Source: CAJXVA01 sp963761755
GTDB taxonomy: Bacteria; Myxococcota_A; Polyangia; Nannocystales; Nannocystaceae
Direction of reading: 5' to 3'
Assembly (NCBI GenBank): GCA_963761755.1
Contig: CAVXIC010000040.1
Span: 372,001 to 436,000 of the forward strand
Length of the DNA stretch: 64,000 bases
Shown here: piece after piece, positions 46,001-60,532 of the stretch
Numbering within the stretch: position 1 is the stretch's first letter
Layout: each line of letters opens with the position of its first letter
Translations under genes and position numbers: made by a program
Notes under the pieces: generated by a model
Seen by the model: only the letters and a program-made list of their open reading frames with translations
What the model was told of the DNA's origin: nothing
Database searches by the model: none

Positions 46001-46451
46001 CGAGGAGCTCACCGATCTGGTCGAGCAGGCCGTGCTCACGGAATTCCGACGCATCTCGGAGCGCGGCGGGGTCCTCGGAGCGATGGAGCGGATGTATCAG
46101 CGCACCAAGATCCAAGAGGAGTCGCTGTACTACGAGACCCGCAAGCACAACGGAGAGCTGCCGGTCGTCGGCGTGAACACCTTCCTCGACCCCGAGGGCT
46201 CTCCCACGATCACGCCCGACGAGGTCATCCGCTCGACCACCGTAGAGAAGGAGTACGCGATCAGCAGTCGCGACGCCTTCAAGGCGCGCAATGAAGGCGC
46301 GGCCGCCCGGGCGCTCGCCGACCTTCAGCGCGTCGCCGTCGAGCACGGCAACACCTTCGAGAGCCTCATGGAGGCCTGCAAGGTGTGCACGCTCGGACAG
46401 CTGTCCGACGCGCTGTACAAGGTGGGCGGGCAGTACCGCCGCAACATGTGA
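43053..46451 (+). CDS. icmF: Fused isobutyryl-CoA mutase IcmF
   Basis: A 1132-residue adenosylcobalamin enzyme that interconverts isobutyryl-CoA and n-butyryl-CoA (sometimes pivalyl/isovaleryl). Residues about 15-150 form the B12-binding domain with F-D-G-H-D-A-A-I-N and H-L-G-H-N-R-S-V-Q-E-I-V. A central MeaI-type chaperone GTPase follows, with Walker A G-T-G-G-A-G-K-S-S (about 211-219) and E-T-S-G-I-G-Q-S-D. The C-terminal part is the mutase TIM barrel. This domain order is diagnostic of IcmF rather than two-subunit methylmalonyl-CoA mutase. GTG 43053 has GGAAGG close upstream; TTG 43032 is less likely. Links to branched-chain amino-acid or fatty-acid metabolism. Confidence 0.97.
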   Translation: MSTAESKSPAPVSAEPYRPTNHVRLVTAASLFDGHDAAINVMRRILQSSGAEVIHLGHNRSVQEIVDCAIQEDVQGIALTSYQGGHVEYLKYMHDLLAKADTSIKIFAGGGGTILPSEIDELHAYGIDRIYSPDDGRSMGLQGMINDLLQRCDFALAEPPPADALAELRNKDPKVLGRLISIAENDPSAFEALSAKLHARDGRVPPVLGITGTGGAGKSSMVDELVRRFLADFQDEHIAIISVDPSKRRTGGALLGDRIRMNSIDTPRVYMRSLATRQSNLALSKHVRSAIEVCKAAGFDLVIVETSGIGQSDTEITDHSDASLYVMTAEYGAATQLEKIDMLDFADVIAINKFDKRGSLDALRDVRKQYKRNHQRFDAPDDALPIFGTIASQFGDPGTNNLYRKLIDVLAEKTSAPLQSSMEVTEAMSEKRFVIPPERVRYLAEIAEHSDAYARFVEEQCALARRAYQLRGTLELLRQGEEPAYAKDLVARYDEVWSKLHHDSRQALDGWGDTLARYKAPTYQFQVRDRVIEQDLYTESLSHLSIPKVVLPKYQDWGDILRWVLTENVPGEFPYAAGVFPLKREGEDPTRMFAGEGGPERTNRRFHYVSAGLPAKRLSTAFDSVTLYGEDPDHRPDIYGKIGNSGVSVANLDDAKKLYSGFDLTNPRTSVSMTINGPAPMLLGFFMNAAVDQLCEKWIAEQGTGRDVDAKIEAIYAEKGLPRPRYQGELPKGSDGLGLMLLGVTGDQVLEAETYAKIKADAMKQVRGTVQADILKEDQAQNTCIFSTEFALRMMGDIQASFIEHGVRNFYSVSISGYHIAEAGANPVSQLAFTLANGFTFVEYYLSRGMNIDHFAPNLSFFFSNGLDPEYTVIGRVARRIWAKAMKNKYGANARSQKLKYHIQTSGRSLHAQEIGFNDIRTTLQALVAIYDNCNSLHTNAYDEAITTPTEESVRRAMAIQLIINQELGLAKNENPLQGSFIVEELTDLVEQAVLTEFRRISERGGVLGAMERMYQRTKIQEESLYYETRKHNGELPVVGVNTFLDPEGSPTITPDEVIRSTTVEKEYAISSRDAFKARNEGAAARALADLQRVAVEHGNTFESLMEACKVCTLGQLSDALYKVGGQYRRNM

Positions 46452-46571
46452 TCGGCTCATCACCCGCCAGCCCCACCCCACCGGTGCGGCGTGCTCGACG
46501 CGATGCCTCGAGACGTCTCGTACAGCCGCTGGGGCACGGTTGCCCCCGTGCCCTCGCATCCGAGCATCAGC

Positions 46572-48692
46572 TCAGGTAAGGGCGGTCCGGTGCCCTCCGC
46601 CGATTCCACCCCGAGTCACGCGCTCTCCGGCCTCGCCGACGCGATGCTCGAACTGTTCGAGGAGGGCGTGCCCGCCGTGATCCGGGGAGCGTACGCACCG
46701 TTCTCGACCCAGGAGGTCTTCGACTGGATCAAGGCCGTACACCCACCCCGTTCGTGTCAGCCCGGCGTCGAGAAGATCGACGCGGTCAAGCGCAGCTGGG
46801 GTCTGTCCCCCGGCGCTGGGCCCCACCACAGCGTCGGTCCGGGCCGCCCGCTCGAACTGTATCGGGCAGGCGCGATGATGCTCGACCCCTCGCCATTCGT
46901 CCCGACCGATGCCCACGACGACTTCGCCTCGTGGCTCGAGCAATCGCGTGCCGCGCTCGGAGATGATCTGGGCGTGATGGCGCCGAACCTCGAGTGCGCG
47001 TCGTGGAGCGCGCTCGAGCGTCTGCAGGCGCTGCTGGGCCCCACCCTCGCGCGCACGGGCCCTCGCCCCTATCGCTACAACGCCTTCTTCGGCGACTACC
47101 GGAGGACCCCCTTCGGATACCACCTCGATCCGCACCAGGAGTGCGTGTTCCAGTTCGTTCTCGAAGGGACCCGCCGGGGCTCCTTCTGGGAGGGACTCAC
47201 GCTCGGTGCCGACGATGCGGCGTGGATCGAGGACCCCAACGGACGGACCGAGCCGGCCCGTCGCGCCGAGCTCGTGGTCGACCTCGGTCCCGGTGACGTT
47301 GTCTTCTGGCCCGGGACCCACCTGCACGGTTTCGACATCGAGGGCCCTTCGATGGGCCTGAGCCTGGTGATCGACCGAAGCTCGCCCCGCTCGATTCAAG
47401 ATGTGGTGGCCGGCCTCGAGGTCGCCACCCTGCGCGGCCGCGCGGCGCTCCCGGCAGTCGCCCCGGACATCGAGATCAGCCCCGCGCACGCGTTGAAACG
47501 GCGCCCCCAGGCGAGCCTGGCGTTCGAATGCCACGACGACGACCTGATCGTCGGCGTCTGTGGCCGAACCTTCGCGTGGCCCGACCGCGCCAGCGTGCGC
47601 CCGGCGATGTCGCTCCTGGCCGCCCTGCAGACCCGCGACGACGTCAGCGCCGACGCGCTGTCCTTGGAGTTCGCCGACAAGCATCTCGTCCGCGAAGACA
47701 TCGCGGGCCTGCTGTCGATGCTCGCGGGGCTGGGCTACTTCGCCCCGGCGCAGTGAGCAACGGACACGCTCAGAAGCGCCCGACCACCGCAACACCGCGG
47801 CCCGTCGGCACGACCGGCCGCGAGCCGCGGCCTCGAGCCGCGCTGTCCGAGGGCCGAGCGACTGGAGCAGAGGTCGCCTCATGTTTTCGGGCCACGTCCG
47901 CACGAACGCGAGCCCAAGCCGGTCTGCGCCTTGTTCCGCGGCCGGGCGCGACGGCTCGACGGTGCCCTCGGCGCGTGCCCGTCGCGCCTGCGTCCTCGCG
48001 AGGCCGTTGGCCCATTGCCGCGTCCGCAGCTTGCCCTCTCGATACACCAGCCCTCCGGCGACGATCAAGACCGCGCCCAGCCCCACGACAGCCCCTGCGG
48101 AGGCGGCCACGAGGCGGTTGGCCCGGTTGGTGTTGGTGCGCCAGACGTGAATCTCCGACTCGATCTCGGGGCACTCCGGCGTGGCGACCGACAGCGAGCA
48201 GCCGTTGATCTCCGCTTGGATGCGGGCGTCTCGCAGGTTGTTGTGGAACTCTCTTCCCCGCACCCGGTAGACCGCTGCCATCGTGGCGCCGAGGATGACC
48301 ACGGCACTTCCGACCCCCATCGTCACGAAGCCGCCGGTCCGCCAGGACACGCCCGGGTCATTGCCAAAGACGACGGGGGGGGGGGGGTCGGGGACCAGCT
48401 CGATGACGCGTTCGTACTCTCGAACCGCCTCGGGGCAGCGACCCATCTTGTTGAGGGTCTGCGCGTACGCGTAGCGGGTGTTGGCGTCCTGGGCCTTCGT
48501 GAGTGAGGCCTCGAGGGCTCGCAGCGCCCCCTCGAAGTCCCCCGCCTCGAAGCGCTCCACGCCGGCGTTGTACAGCGCTTCTGCCTCGAGGTCCGCGGCA
48601 CTCTCCTGCCTCGCCGGAGGGTCCGAGTCGGCTGGGAGCGCGGAGACGGTGGACGAAGAAGCAATCGCTGCGAGCATGAGCGCAGGCACCAT
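46572..48692 (-). CDS. TPR membrane protein whose original 3' end appears lost
   Basis: Open frame of 706 codons, but only about the first 270 look authentic. These contain a signal-like start (M-V-P-A-L-M-L-A-A-I-A), TPR repeats (A-L-Y-N-A-G-V-E-R-F-E-A-G-D-F-E-G-A-L), a Pro run from a 13-G tract, and two TM helices (V-T-M-G-V-G-S-A-V-V-I-L-G and G-A-V-V-G-L-G-A-V-L-I-V-A-G-G). After R-T-Q-A-R-R the frame enters the dispersed repeat (giving P-L-L-Q-S-L-G-P-R-T) and then runs antisense through the cupin gene to a stop at 46572. The real protein may end within or near the repeat. Homologues would be needed to locate the original stop. TATCGTC lies 7 nt before the ATG. Confidence 0.55.
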   Translation of the reverse strand: MVPALMLAAIASSSTVSALPADSDPPARQESAADLEAEALYNAGVERFEAGDFEGALRALEASLTKAQDANTRYAYAQTLNKMGRCPEAVREYERVIELVPDPPPPVVFGNDPGVSWRTGGFVTMGVGSAVVILGATMAAVYRVRGREFHNNLRDARIQAEINGCSLSVATPECPEIESEIHVWRTNTNRANRLVAASAGAVVGLGAVLIVAGGLVYREGKLRTRQWANGLARTQARRARAEGTVEPSRPAAEQGADRLGLAFVRTWPENMRRPLLQSLGPRTARLEAAARGRSCRRAAVLRWSGASERVRCSLRRGEVAQPREHRQQARDVFADEMLVGELQGQRVGADVVAGLQGGQERHRRAHAGAVGPREGSATDADDQVVVVAFERQARLGAPFQRVRGADLDVRGDCRERRAAAQGGDLEAGHHILNRAGRASVDHQAQAHRRALDVETVQVGPGPEDNVTGTEVDHELGATGRLGPSVGVLDPRRIVGTERESLPEGAPAGPFENELEHALLVRIEVVSEGGPPVVAEEGVVAIGARARAREGGAQQRLQTLERAPRRALEVRRHHAQIISERGTRLLEPRGEVVVGIGRDEWRGVEHHRACPIQFERAARTDAVVGPSAGGQTPAALDRVDLLDAGLTRTGWVYGLDPVEDLLGRERCVRSPDHGGHALLEQFEHRVGEAGERVTRGGIGGGHRTALT
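46590..47756 (+). CDS. Cupin/JmjC-like 2-oxoglutarate oxygenase-type protein
   Basis: A 388-residue protein with a double-stranded beta-helix: the HxD-like motif in G-Y-H-L-D-P-H-Q-E-C-V and a distal His in F-W-P-G-T-H-L-H-G-F are consistent with Fe(II)/2OG chemistry, as in cupin-4/cupin-8 and JmjC-related enzymes. The conserved G-D-V-V-F-W-P-G step is present. An Ala/Leu-rich C-terminal helical domain of about 100 residues (S-V-R-P-A-M-S-L-L-A-A-L-Q) may be a winged helix, as in ribosomal oxygenases. GTG 46590 is chosen for its AGGTAAGGG upstream; ATG 46503 in frame is possible. Substrate unknown. Opposite to the open frame of the TPR gene. Confidence 0.75.
   Translation: MPSADSTPSHALSGLADAMLELFEEGVPAVIRGAYAPFSTQEVFDWIKAVHPPRSCQPGVEKIDAVKRSWGLSPGAGPHHSVGPGRPLELYRAGAMMLDPSPFVPTDAHDDFASWLEQSRAALGDDLGVMAPNLECASWSALERLQALLGPTLARTGPRPYRYNAFFGDYRRTPFGYHLDPHQECVFQFVLEGTRRGSFWEGLTLGADDAAWIEDPNGRTEPARRAELVVDLGPGDVVFWPGTHLHGFDIEGPSMGLSLVIDRSSPRSIQDVVAGLEVATLRGRAALPAVAPDIEISPAHALKRRPQASLAFECHDDDLIVGVCGRTFAWPDRASVRPAMSLLAALQTRDDVSADALSLEFADKHLVREDIAGLLSMLAGLGYFAPAQ
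47831..47910. repeat. Dispersed repeat copy A at the end of the TPR gene
   Basis: About 80 bp similar to copy B at 48743-48828 in direct orientation, with a 25-bp identical core (47845-47869) and a second identical 20-mer (47881-47900). Copy A lacks a few bases relative to B. Read on the minus strand both give P-L-L-Q-S-L-G-P-R-T. Confidence 0.9.
48375..48387. repeat. 13-bp poly-G tract inside TPR gene
   Basis: Thirteen consecutive G on the plus strand (C on the coding strand), encoding a four-proline run. The tract lies after the TPR region and before both TM helices. Length change by one would shift the frame and remove the membrane part. Confidence 0.95.
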
Positions 48693-48699
48693 CGCGGTG

Positions 48700-48706
48700 G
48701 ACGATA
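48700..48706 (-). promoter_or_regulatory. TATCGTC box 7 nt before ATG 48692
   Basis: On the minus strand TATCGTC is followed by 7 nt and the TPR gene's ATG. Same motif and spacing as at 24626 and 39281; no Shine-Dalgarno seen. Confidence 0.4.
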
Positions 48707-48728
48707 CCAGGCTGGCTCGCGAGTTCCT

Positions 48729-49781
48729 TCAACCCGCCGGAACCTCGAAGCCGACGCCCGTCCGAGGGCCGAGCGACTGGAGCAAAGGTTGCCCTCCATG
48801 TTTTCGGGCCACGTCCGCCACGAACGCGTCCGGTGGCAACACCTCCCGCACCGCGTCCATGCGGTCTCGGACCGCATCGGTCACCTCGAGGGCGTTCGCA
48901 CCCATCAGCATCTGCGCCATCACGTAGAGCGTCTCGCCCCGTCCGTTGCGGGTGGCGGCGCCCAGGCGCGGCTCGTTGCCCTCGCCCACGGTCGCCACGT
49001 CCCGCACCCGCACCACGTGCTCGGGCCCCACGACGACCGGCAGGTCCGCGAGCAGGTCGGCCCGCTCGGGCAAGAAGCGGCCTCGCAGCAGCACGTGCCG
49101 GTCACCGACGTCGATGGTGGCGCCGGGCCGGTTGCCGACCGCGGAGGACAGCGCCTGCTGGAGCTGACCGAACGAGACGCCCCGACGCGCGAGTCGATCC
49201 GGATCCGCGCGGACCTCGAACGTTCTTCGCGCCCCGCCCCAGGTGTTGACCTCCACCACGCCCGGCGTGTCCTTGAGGATGGGAGAGGCCCGCAGCTCGA
49301 ACAGCTCCAGCAGTTCCGCCGGCGTGCGGGTCGGCGAGGAGACCGTGAACTGGAAGACTTCGCCCAGGCCGCCGGTGATCGGGCCCAGCTCTGGCACGTC
49401 GATCTGAGGGTCCGCGGTGCCCCAACCCCCGATGCGCTCGGCGACCAGCTGCCGGGCGTCCATGAGGTCGACGTCCTCCTCGAACACCAGCGTGATCGCC
49501 GACAGGCCGTAGCGCGACAGCGAGCGGGTGTTGTCGAGGCCCGCGATCCCGCCCAGACTTGCCTCCAGGGGACGGGTGATCCTCAGCTCGACCTCGCTGG
49601 GCGTCAGGCCCGGCGCGCGGGTGAGGACCTGCACCTGGTTGCTCGTCACGTCCGGCAGGGCGTCGAGTTCGAGCTGCACCGCCAGCCCCAGCAGACCAGC
49701 GGACAGGAGGATCAAGACCGCGAGCACGAGCGCGGGCGTCCACATGAACGATCGAATACCCCCGGGCGGCCCCCGCTTCAT
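48729..49781 (-). pseudogene. CzcA/CusA-type RND transporter, truncated N-terminal fragment
   Basis: The first about 325 residues match the N-terminal third of heavy-metal RND pumps, normally about 1000-1050 residues: a first TM helix, D-A-L-P-D-V-T-S-N-Q-V-Q-V, A-P-G-L-T-P-S-E-V-E, S-R-Y-G-L-S-A-I-T-L-V-F-E and G-P-I-T-G-G-L-G-E-V-F-Q-F. Just after P-P-D-A-F-V-A-D-V-A the frame enters the dispersed repeat (R-K-H-G-G-Q-P-L-L-Q-S-L-G) and stops after about 15 further residues. All remaining TM helices and the second porter half are missing, and no remainder of the gene is visible. A functional pump is not expected. It follows rpoC beyond a terminator. Confidence 0.85.
48743..48828. repeat. Dispersed repeat copy B at the end of the RND fragment
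   Basis: About 86 bp, direct orientation to copy A, 912 bp away. Identical 25-mer core at 48760-48784 and 20-mer at 48798-48817. The RND homology ends where this copy begins. Confidence 0.9.
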
Positions 49782-49791
49782 GAGCGCCAGA

Positions 49792-49805
49792 TGAGAAGGT
49801 TCTCA
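49792..49805. promoter_or_regulatory. 14-bp palindrome upstream of RND fragment
   Basis: TGAGAAGGTTCTCA (6-2-6 perfect symmetry) lies 10 nt before the RND start codon. Metal-efflux genes are often controlled by dyad-binding regulators, so an operator is plausible; it may be a relic. Confidence 0.35.
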
Positions 49806-49814
49806 GGAATCAAG

Positions 49815-49834
49815 GCGAGCTCTCCCGAGCTCGC
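49815..49834. repeat. Perfect 8-bp inverted repeat downstream of rpoC
   Basis: GCGAGCTC / GAGCTCGC with a 4-nt loop between the rpoC terminator and the RND fragment. No T-run follows on either strand, so it is not a canonical terminator. Confidence 0.5.
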
Positions 49835-49850
49835 TGTGGCCCAACGAAGA

Positions 49851-49876
49851 AAGGGAGCCGCCTGCGCGACTCCCTT
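49851..49876 (-). terminator. Intrinsic terminator after rpoC
   Basis: An 11-bp stem (49866-49876 with 49851-49861, one G-U pair) and 4-nt loop, followed on the minus strand by TCTTCGTT directly after a stem ending in TT. It lies about 43 nt after the rpoC stop and closes the rif block. Confidence 0.75.
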
Positions 49877-49918
49877 CGGGTTTGGCGCCCATGAAGAGGA
49901 CGCCGAGGGCCCGAACCT

Positions 49919-54100
<4,182 letters not shown>

Positions 54101-54114
54101 CTGATCCCCTCTTC

Positions 54115-58290
<4,176 letters not shown>

Positions 58291-58508
58291 CGGGATTCCT
58301 GTTTTTTCTTGCCGTGCGTGTCCGAATCGATCCCCGTGGGTGGCCCATCGTCTGTCCCGGTTTGCCCGTATCAGGGCGGTGGGAGCTCATGTGGCCGAAG
58401 GTTTTGGGGTGCTGGAGGTACGGCGAGGTTGAAGCGGCGGAAGTCGTCCGAAGCTTGGGGGTTGCCCCCCCGGGCTCGGGGCCCGTCTGCGGAGCCGCCC
58501 GCCGCGCC

Positions 58509-58526
58509 CGTTTTCGATCGAAAACG
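58509..58526. repeat. Perfect 18-bp palindrome between rplL and rpoB
   Basis: CGTTTTCGATCGAAAACG is fully self-complementary. It could be a protein operator or fold as a 7-bp stem with GATC loop. Confidence 0.6.
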
Positions 58527-58547
58527 AGCTTGGCGAGCGACGAGGGT

Positions 58548-58579
58548 CCGGGCTGTCGTCCGCAGCGGCGACAGCCCGG
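58548..58579 (-). promoter_or_regulatory. Strong hairpin after rplL (attenuator or processing site)
   Basis: Perfect 11-bp stem (58569-58579 with 58548-58558) and 10-nt loop starting 12 nt after the rplL stop. No T-run follows, so attenuation or RNase processing is more likely than full termination. Confidence 0.6.
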
Positions 58580-58590
58580 AGAGCCGAGGT

Positions 58591-58971
58591 CTACTTGACC
58601 TCGACGGTAGCGCCGGCTTCTTTGAGCTTGGCGGCGGCCTCTTCGGCCTCTTCCTTGGAGACGGCTTCCTTGATGGTTGCCGGCACGCCCTCGACCATCG
58701 CCTTGGCGTCCTTGAGTCCGAGACCGGGGACGATCTCGCGGACGGCCTTGATGACGTTGATCTTCTTCTCGCCGAAGCTGCTCATCACGACGTCGAATTC
58801 GGTCTGCTCTTCAGCGGAGCCGGTGTCGGCAGCGGGTCCGGCCATCATTGCGACCGGAGCAGCGGCGCTCACGCCCCACTTCTCTTCGAGCTCTTTGACG
58901 AGCGCGGCGATCTCCATGACGGGGAGGTTGCTCAGGAAGTCGACGACTTGTTCTTTGGTGACATCAGCCAT
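58591..58971 (-). CDS. rplL: 50S ribosomal protein L7/L12
   Basis: The flexible stalk protein that recruits translation factors. The C-terminal domain K-I-N-V-I-K-A-V-R-E-I-V-P-G-L-G-L-K-D-A-K-A is diagnostic; an Ala/Gly/Pro-rich hinge connects it to the N-terminal dimerisation helix (V-V-D-F-L-S-N-L-P). Length 126 is normal. It follows rplJ by 64 bp and is followed by a strong hairpin. Confidence 0.98.
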   Translation of the reverse strand: MADVTKEQVVDFLSNLPVMEIAALVKELEEKWGVSAAAPVAMMAGPAADTGSAEEQTEFDVVMSSFGEKKINVIKAVREIVPGLGLKDAKAMVEGVPATIKEAVSKEEAEEAAAKLKEAGATVEVK

Positions 58972-59035
58972 GATGTTGGTCCTTTATCTGGTCGAAAAAT
59001 CGGTTTGGAAAGACGGTTGAATGCGCGCGACCCCC

Positions 59036-59548
59036 TCAAGCTTCGAGGGAGTCCTTGCGTGCGTTGAGAACGTTCAGAAGGTCGGTTGCGGCTGCGTTGA
59101 GCACCCGAACCATGTTGGTCGCCGGCGTGTTGAACAGCCGAAGCAACATTGCCTTGAGCTCTTGCGGACCGGGGAGGTCTGCAAGGACGCTGACACCCTT
59201 GGAGTCGAGCAGGTCGCCGTCGGAGATTCCGCCCTTGACGGCGAAATGATCGTTCTCTTTGGCGAAGTCCCGCGCGACACGTGCAGGTGCACCGGGGTCC
59301 TCTTCGTTGTACGCCAGCGCGCTGACGCCTTTGAGGAGCTCGGTGAGAGGCTCGTGCTTCGTGCCCTCGATGGCGAACCGGATGGTGGAGTTCTTGAAGA
59401 CGCGGTAGGTGCAGCCAGCTTCGCGGAATCTGCCGCGAAGCTCGTTGGCCGAAGCCACCGTGAGTTTGTCGAACCCAACCAGGACGAGTGCGTTGCAGTC
59501 TTCGATCTGCCCGCGCAGCTCTTCGGATTTTTGCTGTTTGGTAAGCAT
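59036..59548 (-). CDS. rplJ: 50S ribosomal protein L10
   Basis: L10 anchors L7/L12 dimers to the 50S stalk. ATG 59548, with AGGA shortly upstream, begins M-L-T-K-Q-Q-K-S-E-E-L; upstream frame is noncoding leader. The protein is 170 residues, with F-K-N-S-T-I-R-F-A-I-E-G and a C-terminal helical L12-binding segment (L-L-R-L-F-N-T-P). In many bacteria L10 represses its own mRNA through the leader. Confidence 0.97.
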   Translation of the reverse strand: MLTKQQKSEELRGQIEDCNALVLVGFDKLTVASANELRGRFREAGCTYRVFKNSTIRFAIEGTKHEPLTELLKGVSALAYNEEDPGAPARVARDFAKENDHFAVKGGISDGDLLDSKGVSVLADLPGPQELKAMLLRLFNTPATNMVRVLNAAATDLLNVLNARKDSLEA

Positions 59549-59825
59549 GTTTCCTGGTTTCTCTTCAGGTCGGTTCAGTGACGGACGCTCCGGGTGGGAG
59601 CGATGAGTCACAGGGGTTGTCAGGGATGTGGAGCTCCGTGACATCGAGGGCCCTTGGGCGCCTTGGTGCGTTCTCGGTGCATCCACTCTTGGCAGGTCAT
59701 CCGGCGCGTCCGGACGATTATGGCGAGCTGTCGGCCCGCGACCTGCGGTCTACAAGCGGTTTGCGATGATTCAGATGCGCGTCTTCTCCTCTGAGCCCTT
59801 CGGCTCTGCGGCTCGTAGGCTCGTA
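59549..59825 (-). promoter_or_regulatory. rplA-rplJ leader, candidate L10 autoregulatory region
   Basis: A 277-bp untranslated gap precedes rplJ. It contains a GAGCC/GGCTC hairpin near 59790-59808 and a CATAAT hexamer on the minus strand near 59716-59721 that may be a -10, though no -35 match is seen. L10(L12)4 leader control is known at this position; the specific fold was not confirmed here. Confidence 0.4.
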
Positions 59826-60524
59826 CTAGGCGTCCACGGAGGACATCACGTCGGAGGTGTCGATACGGACGCCGGGGCCCATCGACGACGAGATGGTGAC
59901 GCTCTTCCAGTAGGTGCCCTTGGCCGTGCTGGGCTTGAGGCGCTGCAGCGTGCCGAGCAGCGCGATGAGGTTGGCCTGGAGCTTCTCGGGGCCGAAGGAG
60001 ACCTTGCCGATGGGGGCATGGATGATGCCCGTCTTGTCGGTGCGGAACTCGATCCGACCGGCCTTGAGCTCGGTGACCGCGTTGGCGACGTTCATCGTGA
60101 CCGTGCCGACCTTGGGGTTGGGCATGAGGCCACGGGGGCCGAGCACCCGGCCGAGACGACCGACGAGACCCATCATGTCCGGCGTGGCGATGGCGGAGTC
60201 GAAGTCCATCCATCCGCCTTGAATCTTCTCGACGAGATCCTCGGCGCCCACTTCGTCAGCACCAGCGTCTTTGGCTTCGGCGGCCCGTTCACCCTTGGCG
60301 AACACGATGACCCGGACGGTCTTGCCCGTGCCGTGCGGCAGCGAGACCGAGGAGCGAAGCATCTGGTCGGCGTGCTTGGGGTTGACGCCCAGGCGAGCGG
60401 CGCAGTCCACCGACTCGTCGAACTTGGCGAACGCCAGCTCGGCCACGGTGCTGCATGCTTCTTCGATGGTGAAGCGTTTGTCCGCGTCGAGCTTCTTCGC
60501 GGCTTCGTTGTACTTCTTACCCAT
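59826..60524 (-). CDS. rplA: 50S ribosomal protein L1
   Basis: L1 forms the mobile L1 stalk at the E site. M-G-K-K-Y-N-E-A-A-K-K-L start, L-G-V-N-P-K-H-A-D-Q-M-L-R, F-A-K-G-E-R-A-x-E-A, M-P-N-P-K-V-G-T-V-T and the C-terminal S-S-M-G-P-G-V-R-I-D are family hallmarks. Length 232 is standard. It follows rplK by eight bases, the usual L11-L1 pair. Confidence 0.98.
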   Translation of the reverse strand: MGKKYNEAAKKLDADKRFTIEEACSTVAELAFAKFDESVDCAARLGVNPKHADQMLRSSVSLPHGTGKTVRVIVFAKGERAAEAKDAGADEVGAEDLVEKIQGGWMDFDSAIATPDMMGLVGRLGRVLGPRGLMPNPKVGTVTMNVANAVTELKAGRIEFRTDKTGIIHAPIGKVSFGPEKLQANLIALLGTLQRLKPSTAKGTYWKSVTISSSMGPGVRIDTSDVMSSVDA

Positions 60525-60532
60525 GACGTGAC

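Larger units (their letters stand above)
58291..58590 (-). other. Structured rplL-rpoB intergenic region
   Basis: About 300 bp with no gene. Besides the hairpin at 58548-58579 and the palindrome at 58509-58526 there are further GC hairpins (a GGGGG/CCCCC pair and CGGGC/GCCCG near 58460-58485). No convincing promoter was found. Partial termination or RNA processing to lower rpoB relative to rplL is known from this position in other bacteria and is inferred here. Confidence 0.55.

Noticed and set aside
43011..46559. 1182-codon minus-strand open frame opposite icmF
   Set aside because: Antisense shadow of a certain gene, rich in Val/Leu/Gly/Arg without domains.
49815..49834. GC-rich inverted repeat as second rpoC terminator
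   Set aside because: No T-run on either side; the hairpin at 49851-49876 with its T-rich end is the better terminator.
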